NCBI RefSeq assembly: GCF_016888335.1
Contig: NZ_JAFEJG010000004.1
Location: 868,001 to 932,000, forward strand
Direction of reading: 5' to 3'
Source of the DNA: Janibacter endophyticus
GTDB lineage: Bacteria > Actinomycetota > Actinomycetes > Actinomycetales > Dermatophilaceae
DNA length: 64,000 bases
In this document: positions 33,632 through 41,988 of the stretch, in pieces
How positions within the stretch are numbered: the stretch's first letter is position 1
Layout: each line of letters starts with the position of its first letter
Notes under the pieces: generated by a model
What the model saw: the letters and a program-made list of their open reading frames with translations, nothing else
Told to the model about the DNA's origin: nothing
Databases searched by the model: none
Made by a program: the position numbers and the translations under genes

Positions 33632-33967
33632 TCAGGAGGCCGGGGTGGACGACGAGCTCGCGCCGGACGTGCCTGTGGACGACGTGGTGCTCGAGCCGGT
33701 GCTCGACGAGGCGGTGCCCGAGCCGTTGTCGCTCGAGGTGCTGGACGAGGAGCCGTTCGAGCCGGACGACGACGCCCCCGCGGCAGAGGTCCCGCGCGAG
33801 TCCGTGCGGTAGAAGCCGCCACCCTTGAAGACCACGCCGACCGCGCCGAACTTCTTGCGCAGCGCGCCACCGCACTGGGGGCACTCGGTCAGGGCGTCGT
33901 CGCTGAAGGACTGCACGGCGTCGAACTCGTGACCGCACTCGGAGCAGGCGTAGGCATAGGTAGGCAC
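33632..33967 (-). CDS. FmdB family zinc-ribbon protein with Ser/Thr-rich tail
   Basis: This 111-residue protein starts PTYAYACSECGHEFDAVQSF, with two CxxC knuckles (CSEC and CPQC) forming a zinc ribbon, then FKGGGFYRTDSR. The last about 45 residues are an almost pure Ser/Thr/Gly tail. GTG start at 33967; longer upstream frames run through the antiporter gene and are spurious. FmdB proteins are putative regulators of unknown target. Confidence 0.88.
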   Translation of the reverse strand: MPTYAYACSECGHEFDAVQSFSDDALTECPQCGGALRKKFGAVGVVFKGGGFYRTDSRGTSAAGASSSGSNGSSSSTSSDNGSGTASSSTGSSTTSSTGTSGASSSSTPAS

Positions 33968-34011
33968 GGGACCGAAGTATAGGAAGGATCGCGGGCGGCT
34001 CGTGCCTCGCG

Positions 34012-35532
34012 TCAGGAGCTGCCGGACCGCCAGCCCGCGAGCCGCCCCTCGCGGCTCACCGCGAGCAGACGGGCCTCCACCGAGTCTCGCAGCCCGCGCC
34101 CGCACACGACGAGCAGGTCGTCGCCCGCGCGCAGCAGGCTGTCCGGCCCCGGCACGAAGGACGACTCGTCCCGGACGATCAACGAGACGTTCGCCCCCTT
34201 CGGCAGCCGCAGCTCGAAGACCCGCACGCCGTGCAGCCGCGACCCGGCCCCGACGCTCACCTGGACGAGATCCGCGTCGATGCTCTCGAGCGGCCCGGAG
34301 TCGACACTGATGTCGTGCGCCGCCGCCGTCTCGGTCACCCGCAGCCGCCGGGCCACCCACGGCAGCGTCGGAGCCTGGATGAGCGTGAAGAGCACGACGA
34401 GCATGAAGACGAGGTCGAAGATCCAGTCCACCCCGCGCGCCCCGTGCGTCACCGGCACCGTCGCGAGGACGACCGGGACCGCCCCGCGCAGGCCCGCCCA
34501 GGACAGGAAGGCCTGGTCGCGCCAACCGATGCCGAAGGGGGTGAGGGAGACGGCGACGGACAGTGGCCGGGCGACGAGCAGCAGGACCGCGCCGAGGATG
34601 AGGGCCGGCACGACCTGGGCCGTGAAGCCCGAGGGGGTCGCGAGCAGGCCGAGCATGACGAAGAGCCCGATCTGGGCCAGCCAGCCCACCGACTCCGCGA
34701 AGCCGAGCATCGCGGCCTTGTGCGGCATCGTCATGTTGCCCATGACGAGCGAGGCGGCGTAGCAGGCGATGAATCCCGAGGTGTGCACCATCGCGGCCGC
34801 GCCGTAGGCGAAGACCGACACCGCGATGACGCCGATGGAGAAGAGGCCGGACGTGGCCGCCGCGGTGCGCCGCACGAGCCGGGCCCCGAGGTAGCCGACG
34901 GCGACGCCGATGATCGCGCCGCCGACGAGCTCGAGCGTGGCGGTGACGGCCAGCACGGGCCACGAGGCTGCGTGCGCCGGGTCGACGAGCCGGGCCGAGA
35001 GGGCGACGACGAGGATGACCACCGGGGCGTCGTTGAAGCCCGACTCCGCCTCGAGCATCCCGGAGAGCCGCCGGGGGAGCGGCACCCGTCGCAGCACGGA
35101 GAAGACGGCGGCGGCGTCGGTCGAGGAGACGATCGCGGCGATGAGCATCGCGACGTGCCAGTCCAGCCCGAGCAGCCAGTGCGCAGCGACCGCGGTGACG
35201 ACCACGGACACGACGACCCCGACCGTCGACAGCGTCACCGCCGGCGCCACCGAGCGCCGGATCGCCGACCAGCGGGTCGTCAGGCCGCCCTCGGTGAGGA
35301 TGAGGATGAGCGCGGCGTAGCCGAGGACCTGGCCGAGCGCGTCGGAGTCGAAGTCGAAGCCGACCTCGCCGAGGAGCAACCCGATCGCGAGGTAGGCGAG
35401 CAGCGTCGGCAGCCCCGAGCGGGAGGTCACCCGGACCGCCGCGATGCACAGGACGAGGACTGCCGACCCGACGAGGAGAGCACGCGCGAGATCGAGGGTG
35501 TCGAGGCCGGGCCCGCCCACGCTCGTCAGCAC
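34012..35532 (-). CDS. CPA-type potassium/proton antiporter (NhaP2/CvrA-like) with TrkA-C domain
   Basis: This 506-residue membrane protein has a cation/proton antiporter core (LPTLLAYLAIGLLLGEVGFD, IVSSTDAAAVFSVLRRVPLP, ESGFNDAPVVILV, WAGLRGAVPVVLATVPV). A C-terminal RCK/TrkA-C-like domain follows (about 410-490, VGAGSRLHGVRVFELRLPKG, LLRAGDDLLVVCG). This layout fits K+/H+ antiporters used in potassium efflux and pH control. Potassium export links functionally to c-di-AMP signalling, inferred from the riboswitch elsewhere in the window. Confidence 0.9.
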   Translation of the reverse strand: MLTSVGGPGLDTLDLARALLVGSAVLVLCIAAVRVTSRSGLPTLLAYLAIGLLLGEVGFDFDSDALGQVLGYAALILILTEGGLTTRWSAIRRSVAPAVTLSTVGVVVSVVVTAVAAHWLLGLDWHVAMLIAAIVSSTDAAAVFSVLRRVPLPRRLSGMLEAESGFNDAPVVILVVALSARLVDPAHAASWPVLAVTATLELVGGAIIGVAVGYLGARLVRRTAAATSGLFSIGVIAVSVFAYGAAAMVHTSGFIACYAASLVMGNMTMPHKAAMLGFAESVGWLAQIGLFVMLGLLATPSGFTAQVVPALILGAVLLLVARPLSVAVSLTPFGIGWRDQAFLSWAGLRGAVPVVLATVPVTHGARGVDWIFDLVFMLVVLFTLIQAPTLPWVARRLRVTETAAAHDISVDSGPLESIDADLVQVSVGAGSRLHGVRVFELRLPKGANVSLIVRDESSFVPGPDSLLRAGDDLLVVCGRGLRDSVEARLLAVSREGRLAGWRSGSS

Positions 35533-35570
35533 CGCTCACCTCCGTCCGGGTCGGTCGCTAGTCTCGCAGG

Positions 35571-38165
35571 GTGCCAACGCCTGCCACGCTCCGACGCGTC
35601 ACTCTCGCGGTCCTCGCCCTTGTCGTCGTCCTCGCCGTCGCCCTCGGGGGCATCGCGTGGAACCAGGTGCAGCGCACCATGCCGACGACCGACGGCACCC
35701 TCGATGTCGATGGGCTGAGTGCCCCGGTCACCGTGATCCGGGACGAGCGTGGGGTGCCGAACATCTACGCCGACACCCTCGACGACCTCATGCGGGCCCA
35801 GGGCTTCGTCCACGCGCAGGACCGCTTCTTCGAGATGGACCTGCGTCGGCACATCACCGCCGGACGGCTCTCGGAGATGGTCGGCGAGCCCGGCCTCGAG
35901 ACCGACAAGGTCATCCGCACCATGGGCTGGCGCCGTGTCGCGGAGGCCGAGCTGCCGATGCTCAAGCCCAGCACCCGTCACGCGCTGCAGGCCTACGCGG
36001 ACGGGGTCAACGCGTGGATCGACCGGCGTGGCGAGCCCGGCGACATGGCGCTCGAGTACACGATCCTCGGCCAGCAGAACAACGACTACCGGGTCGAGCA
36101 GTGGTCGGCGGTCGACTCCCTCGCCTGGCTCAAGGCGATGGCCTGGGACCTCCGCGGCAACTACACGGAGGAGCTGACCCGCGCCCGGCTCGCCGATGTC
36201 GTCCCCGAGACGATGCTCGCCGACCTCTACCCGCCGTACGACACGGAGAGCCACCAGCCGATCCTGTCGGCCGACGAGTGGCCGGTCGAGCGCCCCGGCG
36301 CCACCGGGACGAAGGGGGAGTCCCGGGAGACCGTGACCGCCGAACCCGCCAGCGTGAAGGGCGCAGCAGACCCGACCGAGGACGTCGCGACGGTCCTCGC
36401 CTCGGCCCAGAGGGCCTTCGACGCCATCCCCGAGCTCCTCGGCCACGGCGAGGGCATCGGGTCGAACTCGTGGGTCGTCTCCGGCGACAAGTCCTCGACC
36501 GGCATGCCGTTGCTCGCCAACGACCCGCACCTCGGGATCTCCGTCCCCGGCATCTGGTACCAGGTAGGGCTGCACTGCCGCGAGGTCACCGAGCAGTGCC
36601 CGCTCGAGGTGAGCGGTTACTCCTTCGCCGGGCTGCCGGGCGTCGTCATCGGCCACAACGCCGACATCGCGTGGGGCTTCACCAATCTCGGTCCGGACGT
36701 CACCGACCTCTACCTCGAGGACGTCGACGACGAGGCCGGACGTTACCGGCGTGACGGCAAGCAGGTCCCGCTGACCACCCGCCGCGAGATCCTCAAGGTC
36801 GCCGGCGGCGATGACGTCGAGCTCACCGTGCGCTCGACGGTCCACGGGCCGATCATCTCCGACGTCCTCGACGGGGTCGCCGACGCCGGTGACGACCCCG
36901 ACTCCGTCAAGACCCACGCGGTCTCGCTCGCCTGGACCGCGCTGACCCCGGCGACCACCGCGGACGCGATCTTCGAGCTCAACACCGCCGCGAGCTTCGC
37001 CGACTTCCGGGAGGCCGCGAGCTCCTTCGCCGTCCCGAGCCAGAACCTCATCTACGCCGACATCAACGGCAACATCGGCTACCAGGCACCCGGCGCAGTC
37101 CCGGTCCGCGCGCAGATCGGCGAGGGTGTCCCCGGCCAGCAGCCCGCCCCGGGCTGGGACAGCCGCTACGACTGGCAGGGGTTCGTCCCCTTCGAGGACC
37201 TGCCGTGGGTGCTCAACCCGGACGACGGCATCATCGTCACGGCCAACCAGATGGTCACCCCTCGGCGCACGCCGCGGCTCACCTCGGACTGGGACTACGG
37301 CTACCGGGCGCAGCGCATCCTCGACCTGCTGACGAGCGAGGACAAGGTCACCCCGGAGAAGATGCTGCGGATCCAGGACGACACCCGCAACGAGTTCGCG
37401 CAGGTCCTCGTCCCCTACCTGCTCGCCGTCGACCTCGACGACCCCTTCATCGAGGAGGCGCGCGACCTCCTGCGGAGCTGGGACTACACCCAGCCGGCGG
37501 GTCGCGGCGCCAACGGGGCTGCGGCCGCGTACTACAACGCGGTGTGGTCGCAGATCGTGCGGCTCACCTTCAACGACGACCTGCCGAGCGACCTGCAGGC
37601 CAGCGGCAGCTCGGCCCAGATGGCGTCGGTGACCCGGCTGCTCGAGAAGCCGCGCTCCGGCTGGTGGGACGACCGCGGCACCCCGGGCCTCGTCGAGGGC
37701 CGCGACGAGATCCTGCGCCGAGCGCTCGTCGACGCGCGCCTCGACCTGACCCGCACCATCGGCAAGGACATCGCCGACTGGGAGTGGGGGGCGCTGCACA
37801 CCGCAGACTTCGAGCACCAGGTGCTCGGCGGGGAGGGCGTCCCGTCACTGGTGCGCGCGATCTTCAACCGCGGCGGCTACGAGATGCCCGGCGGCTCCTC
37901 GATCGTCAACGCGACGTCGTGGAACGCGTCCACGGGCTTCGAGGTCACGGCCGCGCCGTCGATGCGGATGCTCGTGGACCTCGGTGATCTCGACGCCTCC
38001 CGCTGGGTCAACCAGACCGGCCAGAGCGGCCGCCCGTACAGCCCGCACTACACCGACCAGGCCGAGGCGTGGTCGCGCGGAGAGACCTTCCCGTGGCCGT
38101 TCAGCCAGGGCGCGGTGCAGGAGGCGAAGGGGGAGGAGCTCACCCTCGAGCCGACGAAGGAGTGA
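35571..38165 (+). CDS. Penicillin acylase family protein (Ntn hydrolase, S45)
   Basis: This 864-residue precursor has an N-terminal hydrophobic anchor (VTLAVLALVVVLAVALGGIA), an alpha-chain region (AQGFVHAQDRFFEMDLRRHI), a spacer, and the autocatalytic Ser starting the beta chain in GEGIGSNSWVVSGDKSS (about residue 300). PLLANDPHLG and NADIAWGFTNLGPDVTDLY are typical. It hydrolyses an amide, possibly an acyl-homoserine lactone or penicillin-like molecule, outside the membrane. The start is GTG at 35571. Its 3' end overlaps the convergent 5-FCL gene by 26 bp. Confidence 0.93.
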   Translation: MPTPATLRRVTLAVLALVVVLAVALGGIAWNQVQRTMPTTDGTLDVDGLSAPVTVIRDERGVPNIYADTLDDLMRAQGFVHAQDRFFEMDLRRHITAGRLSEMVGEPGLETDKVIRTMGWRRVAEAELPMLKPSTRHALQAYADGVNAWIDRRGEPGDMALEYTILGQQNNDYRVEQWSAVDSLAWLKAMAWDLRGNYTEELTRARLADVVPETMLADLYPPYDTESHQPILSADEWPVERPGATGTKGESRETVTAEPASVKGAADPTEDVATVLASAQRAFDAIPELLGHGEGIGSNSWVVSGDKSSTGMPLLANDPHLGISVPGIWYQVGLHCREVTEQCPLEVSGYSFAGLPGVVIGHNADIAWGFTNLGPDVTDLYLEDVDDEAGRYRRDGKQVPLTTRREILKVAGGDDVELTVRSTVHGPIISDVLDGVADAGDDPDSVKTHAVSLAWTALTPATTADAIFELNTAASFADFREAASSFAVPSQNLIYADINGNIGYQAPGAVPVRAQIGEGVPGQQPAPGWDSRYDWQGFVPFEDLPWVLNPDDGIIVTANQMVTPRRTPRLTSDWDYGYRAQRILDLLTSEDKVTPEKMLRIQDDTRNEFAQVLVPYLLAVDLDDPFIEEARDLLRSWDYTQPAGRGANGAAAAYYNAVWSQIVRLTFNDDLPSDLQASGSSAQMASVTRLLEKPRSGWWDDRGTPGLVEGRDEILRRALVDARLDLTRTIGKDIADWEWGALHTADFEHQVLGGEGVPSLVRAIFNRGGYEMPGGSSIVNATSWNASTGFEVTAAPSMRMLVDLGDLDASRWVNQTGQSGRPYSPHYTDQAEAWSRGETFPWPFSQGAVQEAKGEELTLEPTKE

Positions 38166-38715
38166 CTCCCTCGGCGGTGAGGACGGTCGAGACCGGCTGG
38201 TCGTGCGGCTCGCGGGGCAGGGTCGCGCTCGTGTGCTCGCCGGGGTGGAGCAGGACGGCGACCGGGGTGCCCGGGCGCAGGCGCGGCAGGACACGGTCGT
38301 AGCAGCCGCCGCCCTGACCGAGCCGGGTGCCGTGGTGGTCGACGGCCAGCCCGGGGATCAGCGCGAGGTCGGCGCGGGCGGGGGCCGCGGTGCCCAGGGG
38401 AGTGCGGTCGGCGTCGGCGAGATCGCACCAGTCGAGATCGAGGTCCGGGAGCGTGATCGGCACGAGCACCTGCCAACCGGCGGCTCTCAGGGCGGTGTTG
38501 AGGGCGGCCGTCGGGGGCTCGTGGGGCAGCGACTCGTAGCTCAGGGCGACGAGCGGACCGTCGGCGCCGGCGACCGGTCGGGCGGCGGCCGCGAGCTCGA
38601 GGGCGAGGGCCGCGAGCGCGTCGTCGTCGGCACCGATGTCTCGACTGCCGGCGATCTCGCGGCGACGTGCGCGCAACGTGGCGCGGACCCCCTGCTTGCT
38701 CTCCGTGCCGGTCAT
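38140..38715 (-). CDS. 5-formyltetrahydrofolate cyclo-ligase
   Basis: This 191-residue enzyme converts 5-formyl-THF to 5,10-methenyl-THF with ATP. It has the N-terminal RATLRARRREI helix, the block LALIPGLAVDHHGTRLGQGG and the GGCYDRVLPRLRPGTP signature. The ATG at 38715 is favoured, with an ATG at 38724 as alternative. It is divergent from the UGPase gene across 23 bp and overlaps the penicillin acylase gene tail to tail. Confidence 0.93.
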   Translation of the reverse strand: MTGTESKQGVRATLRARRREIAGSRDIGADDDALAALALELAAAARPVAGADGPLVALSYESLPHEPPTAALNTALRAAGWQVLVPITLPDLDLDWCDLADADRTPLGTAAPARADLALIPGLAVDHHGTRLGQGGGCYDRVLPRLRPGTPVAVLLHPGEHTSATLPREPHDQPVSTVLTAEGVTPSSARG

Positions 38716-38738
38716 GCCCTGCATCGTAGGCTGGCGGC

Positions 38739-40133
38739 ATGAACCAGGACGCGCTGGACAAGGCACTGAGCAAGATGCGCGAGCGCGGGGTCGACGAGCG
38801 CGCGGTGTCGGTCTTCGAGTCGTACTGGCGACAGCTCGCCGAGGGTGCCCAGGGGACGATCCCCGAGGACAGCATCGAGCCGATGGGTGACCTGCCGGAG
38901 CTCTCCGACCTCGACGTCTCCGACGAGGAGCGGCGGGCGGCGCTCGGCCAGGTCGCGATCGTCAAGCTCAACGGCGGGCTCGGGACGAGCATGGGGATGT
39001 CGGGGCCCAAGACGGCTCTCGTCGCGCTCGAGGGACTGACCTTCCTCGACGTCATCGCCCGCCAGGTCGTCGCCCTCGGTGAGCGTTACGGCGTGCGGCC
39101 GCCGCTCGTGCTGATGAACTCCTTCCGCACCCGGGAGGTCTCGCTCGAGCTGCTCGAGGCCTATCCGGAGCTGCGCGACCAGTCGCTGCCGCTCGACTTC
39201 CTGCAGAGCGCCGAGCCCAAGCTCGACGCCGAGGACCTCAGCCCCGTCGAGTGGCCCACGGACCCCAGCCTCGAGTGGTGCCCGCCGGGGCACGGGGACG
39301 TCTACGTCTCGCTCGCCGCGTCGGGGATCCTCACCCAGATGCAGGAGCAGGGGATCCGCTACATCTTCCTCTCCAACGCCGACAACCTCGGCGCGAGCTG
39401 CGACCCCGACATCGCCGCCTGGCTGCTGCGCGAGGGGATCCCTTACGCCGCCGAGGTCACCGAGCGGACCGCCAACGACCGCAAGGGCGGCCACCTCGCG
39501 ATCCGGCGTGAGGACGGGCGGCTCATCCTGCGCGACACCGCGATGGTCCTCGAGGGCGAGGACCACTACTTCCAGGACAACCAGCGCCACCAGTGGTTCC
39601 ACACGAACAACCTCTGGGTGAGCGTCGACGCGCTCGCCGAGCGGCTCGAGAGCACCGGCGGGGTGCTCGGCCTGCCGATCGTCATCAACCGCAAGACCGT
39701 CGACCCGACCGACAGGTCCTCGACGAAGGTCATCCAGATCGAGTCCGCGATGGGCACGGCGATCGAGCGTTTCGAGGGCAGCCAGGCGATCCGGGTGCCG
39801 CGCACGCGCTTCCGCCCGGTGAAGACGACCAACGAGCTGCTCCTGCTGCGCAGCGACCTCTTCGAGCTCGACGACGACTCGCTCGTCCGCCGGGTGGGGG
39901 AGGGGCGCGACCCGGCGATCGACCTCGACGACCACTACCAGCTGATCGCCGACTTCGACCGGCTCCTGCCGCACGGCTCGCCGTCGCTCGCCGGGTGCTC
40001 CTCGCTCGCCGTGAGCGGAGAGGTGACCTTCGGCTCGGACGTCTCGTGCGTCGGTGACGTCGAGGTCGTGGCGGACGGCGTCGCCTCGGTGCCCGACGGC
40101 ACGCGGCTCGAGGGACGCCACGAGCTGACGTGA
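38739..40133 (+). CDS. UTP-glucose-1-phosphate uridylyltransferase, eukaryote-like UDPGP family
   Basis: This 464-residue enzyme makes UDP-glucose. It has the UDPGP nucleotide loop VKLNGGLGTSMGMSGPKTAL, the uridine-binding LSNADNLGA, RKGGHLA and NNLWVSVDAL, and lies in the larger eukaryote-like family, not the short bacterial GalU. It sits next to 5-FCL and rimJ, where actinomycetes usually keep galU, so it appears to replace GalU. The C-terminus has a short beta-helix-like tail (SGEVTFGSDVSCVGDVEVVA). Confidence 0.93.
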   Translation: MNQDALDKALSKMRERGVDERAVSVFESYWRQLAEGAQGTIPEDSIEPMGDLPELSDLDVSDEERRAALGQVAIVKLNGGLGTSMGMSGPKTALVALEGLTFLDVIARQVVALGERYGVRPPLVLMNSFRTREVSLELLEAYPELRDQSLPLDFLQSAEPKLDAEDLSPVEWPTDPSLEWCPPGHGDVYVSLAASGILTQMQEQGIRYIFLSNADNLGASCDPDIAAWLLREGIPYAAEVTERTANDRKGGHLAIRREDGRLILRDTAMVLEGEDHYFQDNQRHQWFHTNNLWVSVDALAERLESTGGVLGLPIVINRKTVDPTDRSSTKVIQIESAMGTAIERFEGSQAIRVPRTRFRPVKTTNELLLLRSDLFELDDDSLVRRVGEGRDPAIDLDDHYQLIADFDRLLPHGSPSLAGCSSLAVSGEVTFGSDVSCVGDVEVVADGVASVPDGTRLEGRHELT

Positions 40134-40780
40134 GGCTCCCCCTTCGCCTCCTGCTCGACCGGCGGGACCCTGCCGCCGAGCGCGGGAGGTGGCCGGTCGA
40201 GCTCTCCGGACGCACCGTGGGCGGCGAGTCGGTCAGGCTCCGCCCGCTCCGCCGCTCGGACGAGGAGGAGTTCCTCCGGGCACGCGCGGACAACGCCGCG
40301 TGGCTGCGTCCGTGGGACGCCACATCACCCCTGGCGCGGCCCGTCGCGCTCGACTTCCGGCAGTACCGGAGCCGTCTCGAGGCCGAGGCCACGGCGGGCA
40401 GCGCCCTGCCCTTCGTCATCGAGCACGAGGACCGGATCGTCGGTCAGCTCAACGTCAGCAGCATCATCCGGGGGTCCTTCCGGTCCTGCACGATGGGCTA
40501 CTGGGTGATCGAGGAGGTCGCGGGGCGGGGGTTCACGCCCACGGCGGTCGCGCTCGCGGGCGACCACGTGCTCGGCGAGCTCGGTCTGCACCGCATCGAG
40601 ATCAACGTCCGGCCCGAGAACCACGCCTCGCTCGCCGTGGTGCGCAAGCTCGGCATGCGCGACGAGGGTTCCCGGTCCCGGTACCTGCACATCGACGGCG
40701 ACTGGCGCGACCACCGGTCCTTCGCCGTGCTCGCCGAGGAGGTCGGCGAGGGTGGCCTCATGGGCCGCCTGACGTCCTGA
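40130..40780 (+). CDS. RimJ-like GNAT N-acetyltransferase
   Basis: This 216-residue acetyltransferase has VRLRPLRRSDEEEFLRARAD, IVGQLNVSSIIRGSFRSCTM, the acetyl-CoA loop region EEVAGRGFTPTAVALAGDHV and HRIEINVRPENHASLAVVRK-LG. This matches RimJ/RimL-type N-terminal acetyltransferases. GTG at 40130 overlaps the UGPase stop by 4 bp. Its target is probably a ribosomal or other protein N-terminus. Confidence 0.9.
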   Translation: MRLPLRLLLDRRDPAAERGRWPVELSGRTVGGESVRLRPLRRSDEEEFLRARADNAAWLRPWDATSPLARPVALDFRQYRSRLEAEATAGSALPFVIEHEDRIVGQLNVSSIIRGSFRSCTMGYWVIEEVAGRGFTPTAVALAGDHVLGELGLHRIEINVRPENHASLAVVRKLGMRDEGSRSRYLHIDGDWRDHRSFAVLAEEVGEGGLMGRLTS

Positions 40781-40872
40781 TCACATCAGTCACACCGATC
40801 CCGGCAGGCAACATCCGCGACACACCGATTCGCCTGACCAGGAAGGGCATCTGCGCTCCATAGTCTGGCCGC

Positions 40873-41808
40873 GTGCAGTCGAGCAGCCTGATCTTCGTCG
40901 TCGTCGTGGCGATCTGGGCTGCCTATCTGGTGCAGTACTGGGTTCGCCGCCGCGACCACCTCGCGACGATCCGCTCGGTCGACCGCTTCTCGGCGGCGAT
41001 GCGCGTCCTCGACTCGCACCGGCTGAGCCAGACCGCCGAGCCGGCCCGCTCCTATGCCGTCTCACCTACCCGAGCCGCCAGCCCGCAGGTGGTCGTCAAG
41101 CGCGGCGTCGCCGCACCGGAGGTCACCGTGCCCGAGCCCGTCGCCCACCCCAGCGAGGGCCGACCGAGCATCGTCTCCGCCGTCGTCGACGCACCGCGCA
41201 AGGTCCGTGGCCTGGCCTTCCTCGGCCACCTCGTGCTCCTGCCGCTCTCCGTGCTCGTCGCTGCACTCGGCCCGCTGCCCTGGCTGGTGCCCGGCCTGCT
41301 GCTGCTCGGATTCCTCGGCTCCTTCGGCTGGCTGCGCCAGGACGTCAAGGCCGCAGAGGCCACCCGGCGCGAGGAGCACCTCGCCCGCCGGCGGGCCCGC
41401 GAGGCGTCGGCTCCGGTCCGCCGACAGGCGCCCGTCGCCCGTCAGGCCGCCCGGCCCGCCCGCGCCGACGTCGACGACCACGAGGTCGCCGATGACCTCT
41501 GCGCCCCGCCGCGCGTCACCGGCGATCTCGTCGACGACAGCGTCGTGACGGTGACGGACGCCCCCTTCGACGTCGCGGACGAGCCGGTCGTCGAGGCCGA
41601 GCCGGTCCCGGCCCAGCCGGTCGCCGAGGTGGCACCCGACGAGCGTGCCGGCACCTGGAAGCCGGTACCGGTCCCGCGCCCGACGTACACGATGAAGGCT
41701 CGCGCCGGCACCCGCCCGGCGCCGACGCAGGCCCCGGCCGACGTGCCGCAGGTCCTCGACGCGATCGAGGACGACGTCGTCGCCCCCCGCCGCGTCGTCG
41801 GCGGCTGA
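40873..41808 (+). CDS. SepX/GlpR-like divisome membrane protein
   Basis: This 311-residue protein has one N-terminal membrane span (SSLIFVVVVAIWAAYLVQYW) and then VRRRDHLATIRSVDRFSAAMRVLDSH. Later come a hydrophobic pair (FLGHLVLLPLSVLVAALGPL, PWLVPGLLLLGFLGSFGWL) and a long acidic, Pro-rich cytoplasmic tail. This plan and the rimJ neighbourhood match the actinobacterial SepX/GlpR protein, which acts in cell division in Streptomyces. It starts at GTG 40873. Confidence 0.85.
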   Translation: MQSSSLIFVVVVAIWAAYLVQYWVRRRDHLATIRSVDRFSAAMRVLDSHRLSQTAEPARSYAVSPTRAASPQVVVKRGVAAPEVTVPEPVAHPSEGRPSIVSAVVDAPRKVRGLAFLGHLVLLPLSVLVAALGPLPWLVPGLLLLGFLGSFGWLRQDVKAAEATRREEHLARRRAREASAPVRRQAPVARQAARPARADVDDHEVADDLCAPPRVTGDLVDDSVVTVTDAPFDVADEPVVEAEPVPAQPVAEVAPDERAGTWKPVPVPRPTYTMKARAGTRPAPTQAPADVPQVLDAIEDDVVAPRRVVGG

Positions 41809-41833
41809 CCCGACCCACCCGGCCCCACCCCTT

Positions 41834-41943
41834 CGCACGAGCCAAGGCTCCTACCCGGCTATACCGCTTCCAGACCCCGCACGAGCCTTGGCTCGTGCGG
41901 GGTCAGGCGTGACCAGCACGGCGCACGAGCCTTGGCTCGTGCG
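41834..41943. repeat. Three copies of palindromic repeat family A
   Basis: Copies lie at 41834-41855, 41878-41899 and 41922-41943. Each has the core CACGAGCC-WW-GGCTC, and the last two are palindromes with 10-bp arms about a TT centre. They are spaced about 44 bp apart between the convergent sepX-like and AI-2E-type genes, and the last is followed by AAAAAGG. They match the arms at 19-84. They may terminate transcription or be REP-like elements. Confidence 0.85.
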
Positions 41944-41988
41944 AAAAAGGGGAGGGGAGGGAGGGGCGGGGAGGGGAGGAGCGAGGCG

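Noticed and set aside
33968-35539. One long 635-residue minus-strand protein ending in FmdB
   Set aside because: Its first about 520 residues are Arg/Pro/Ala-rich shadow of the antiporter gene; only the last 111 are a real zinc-ribbon protein starting at GTG 33967.
35526-37817. 763-residue antisense frame opposite penicillin acylase
   Set aside because: It is a compositional shadow; the acylase motifs are on the plus strand.
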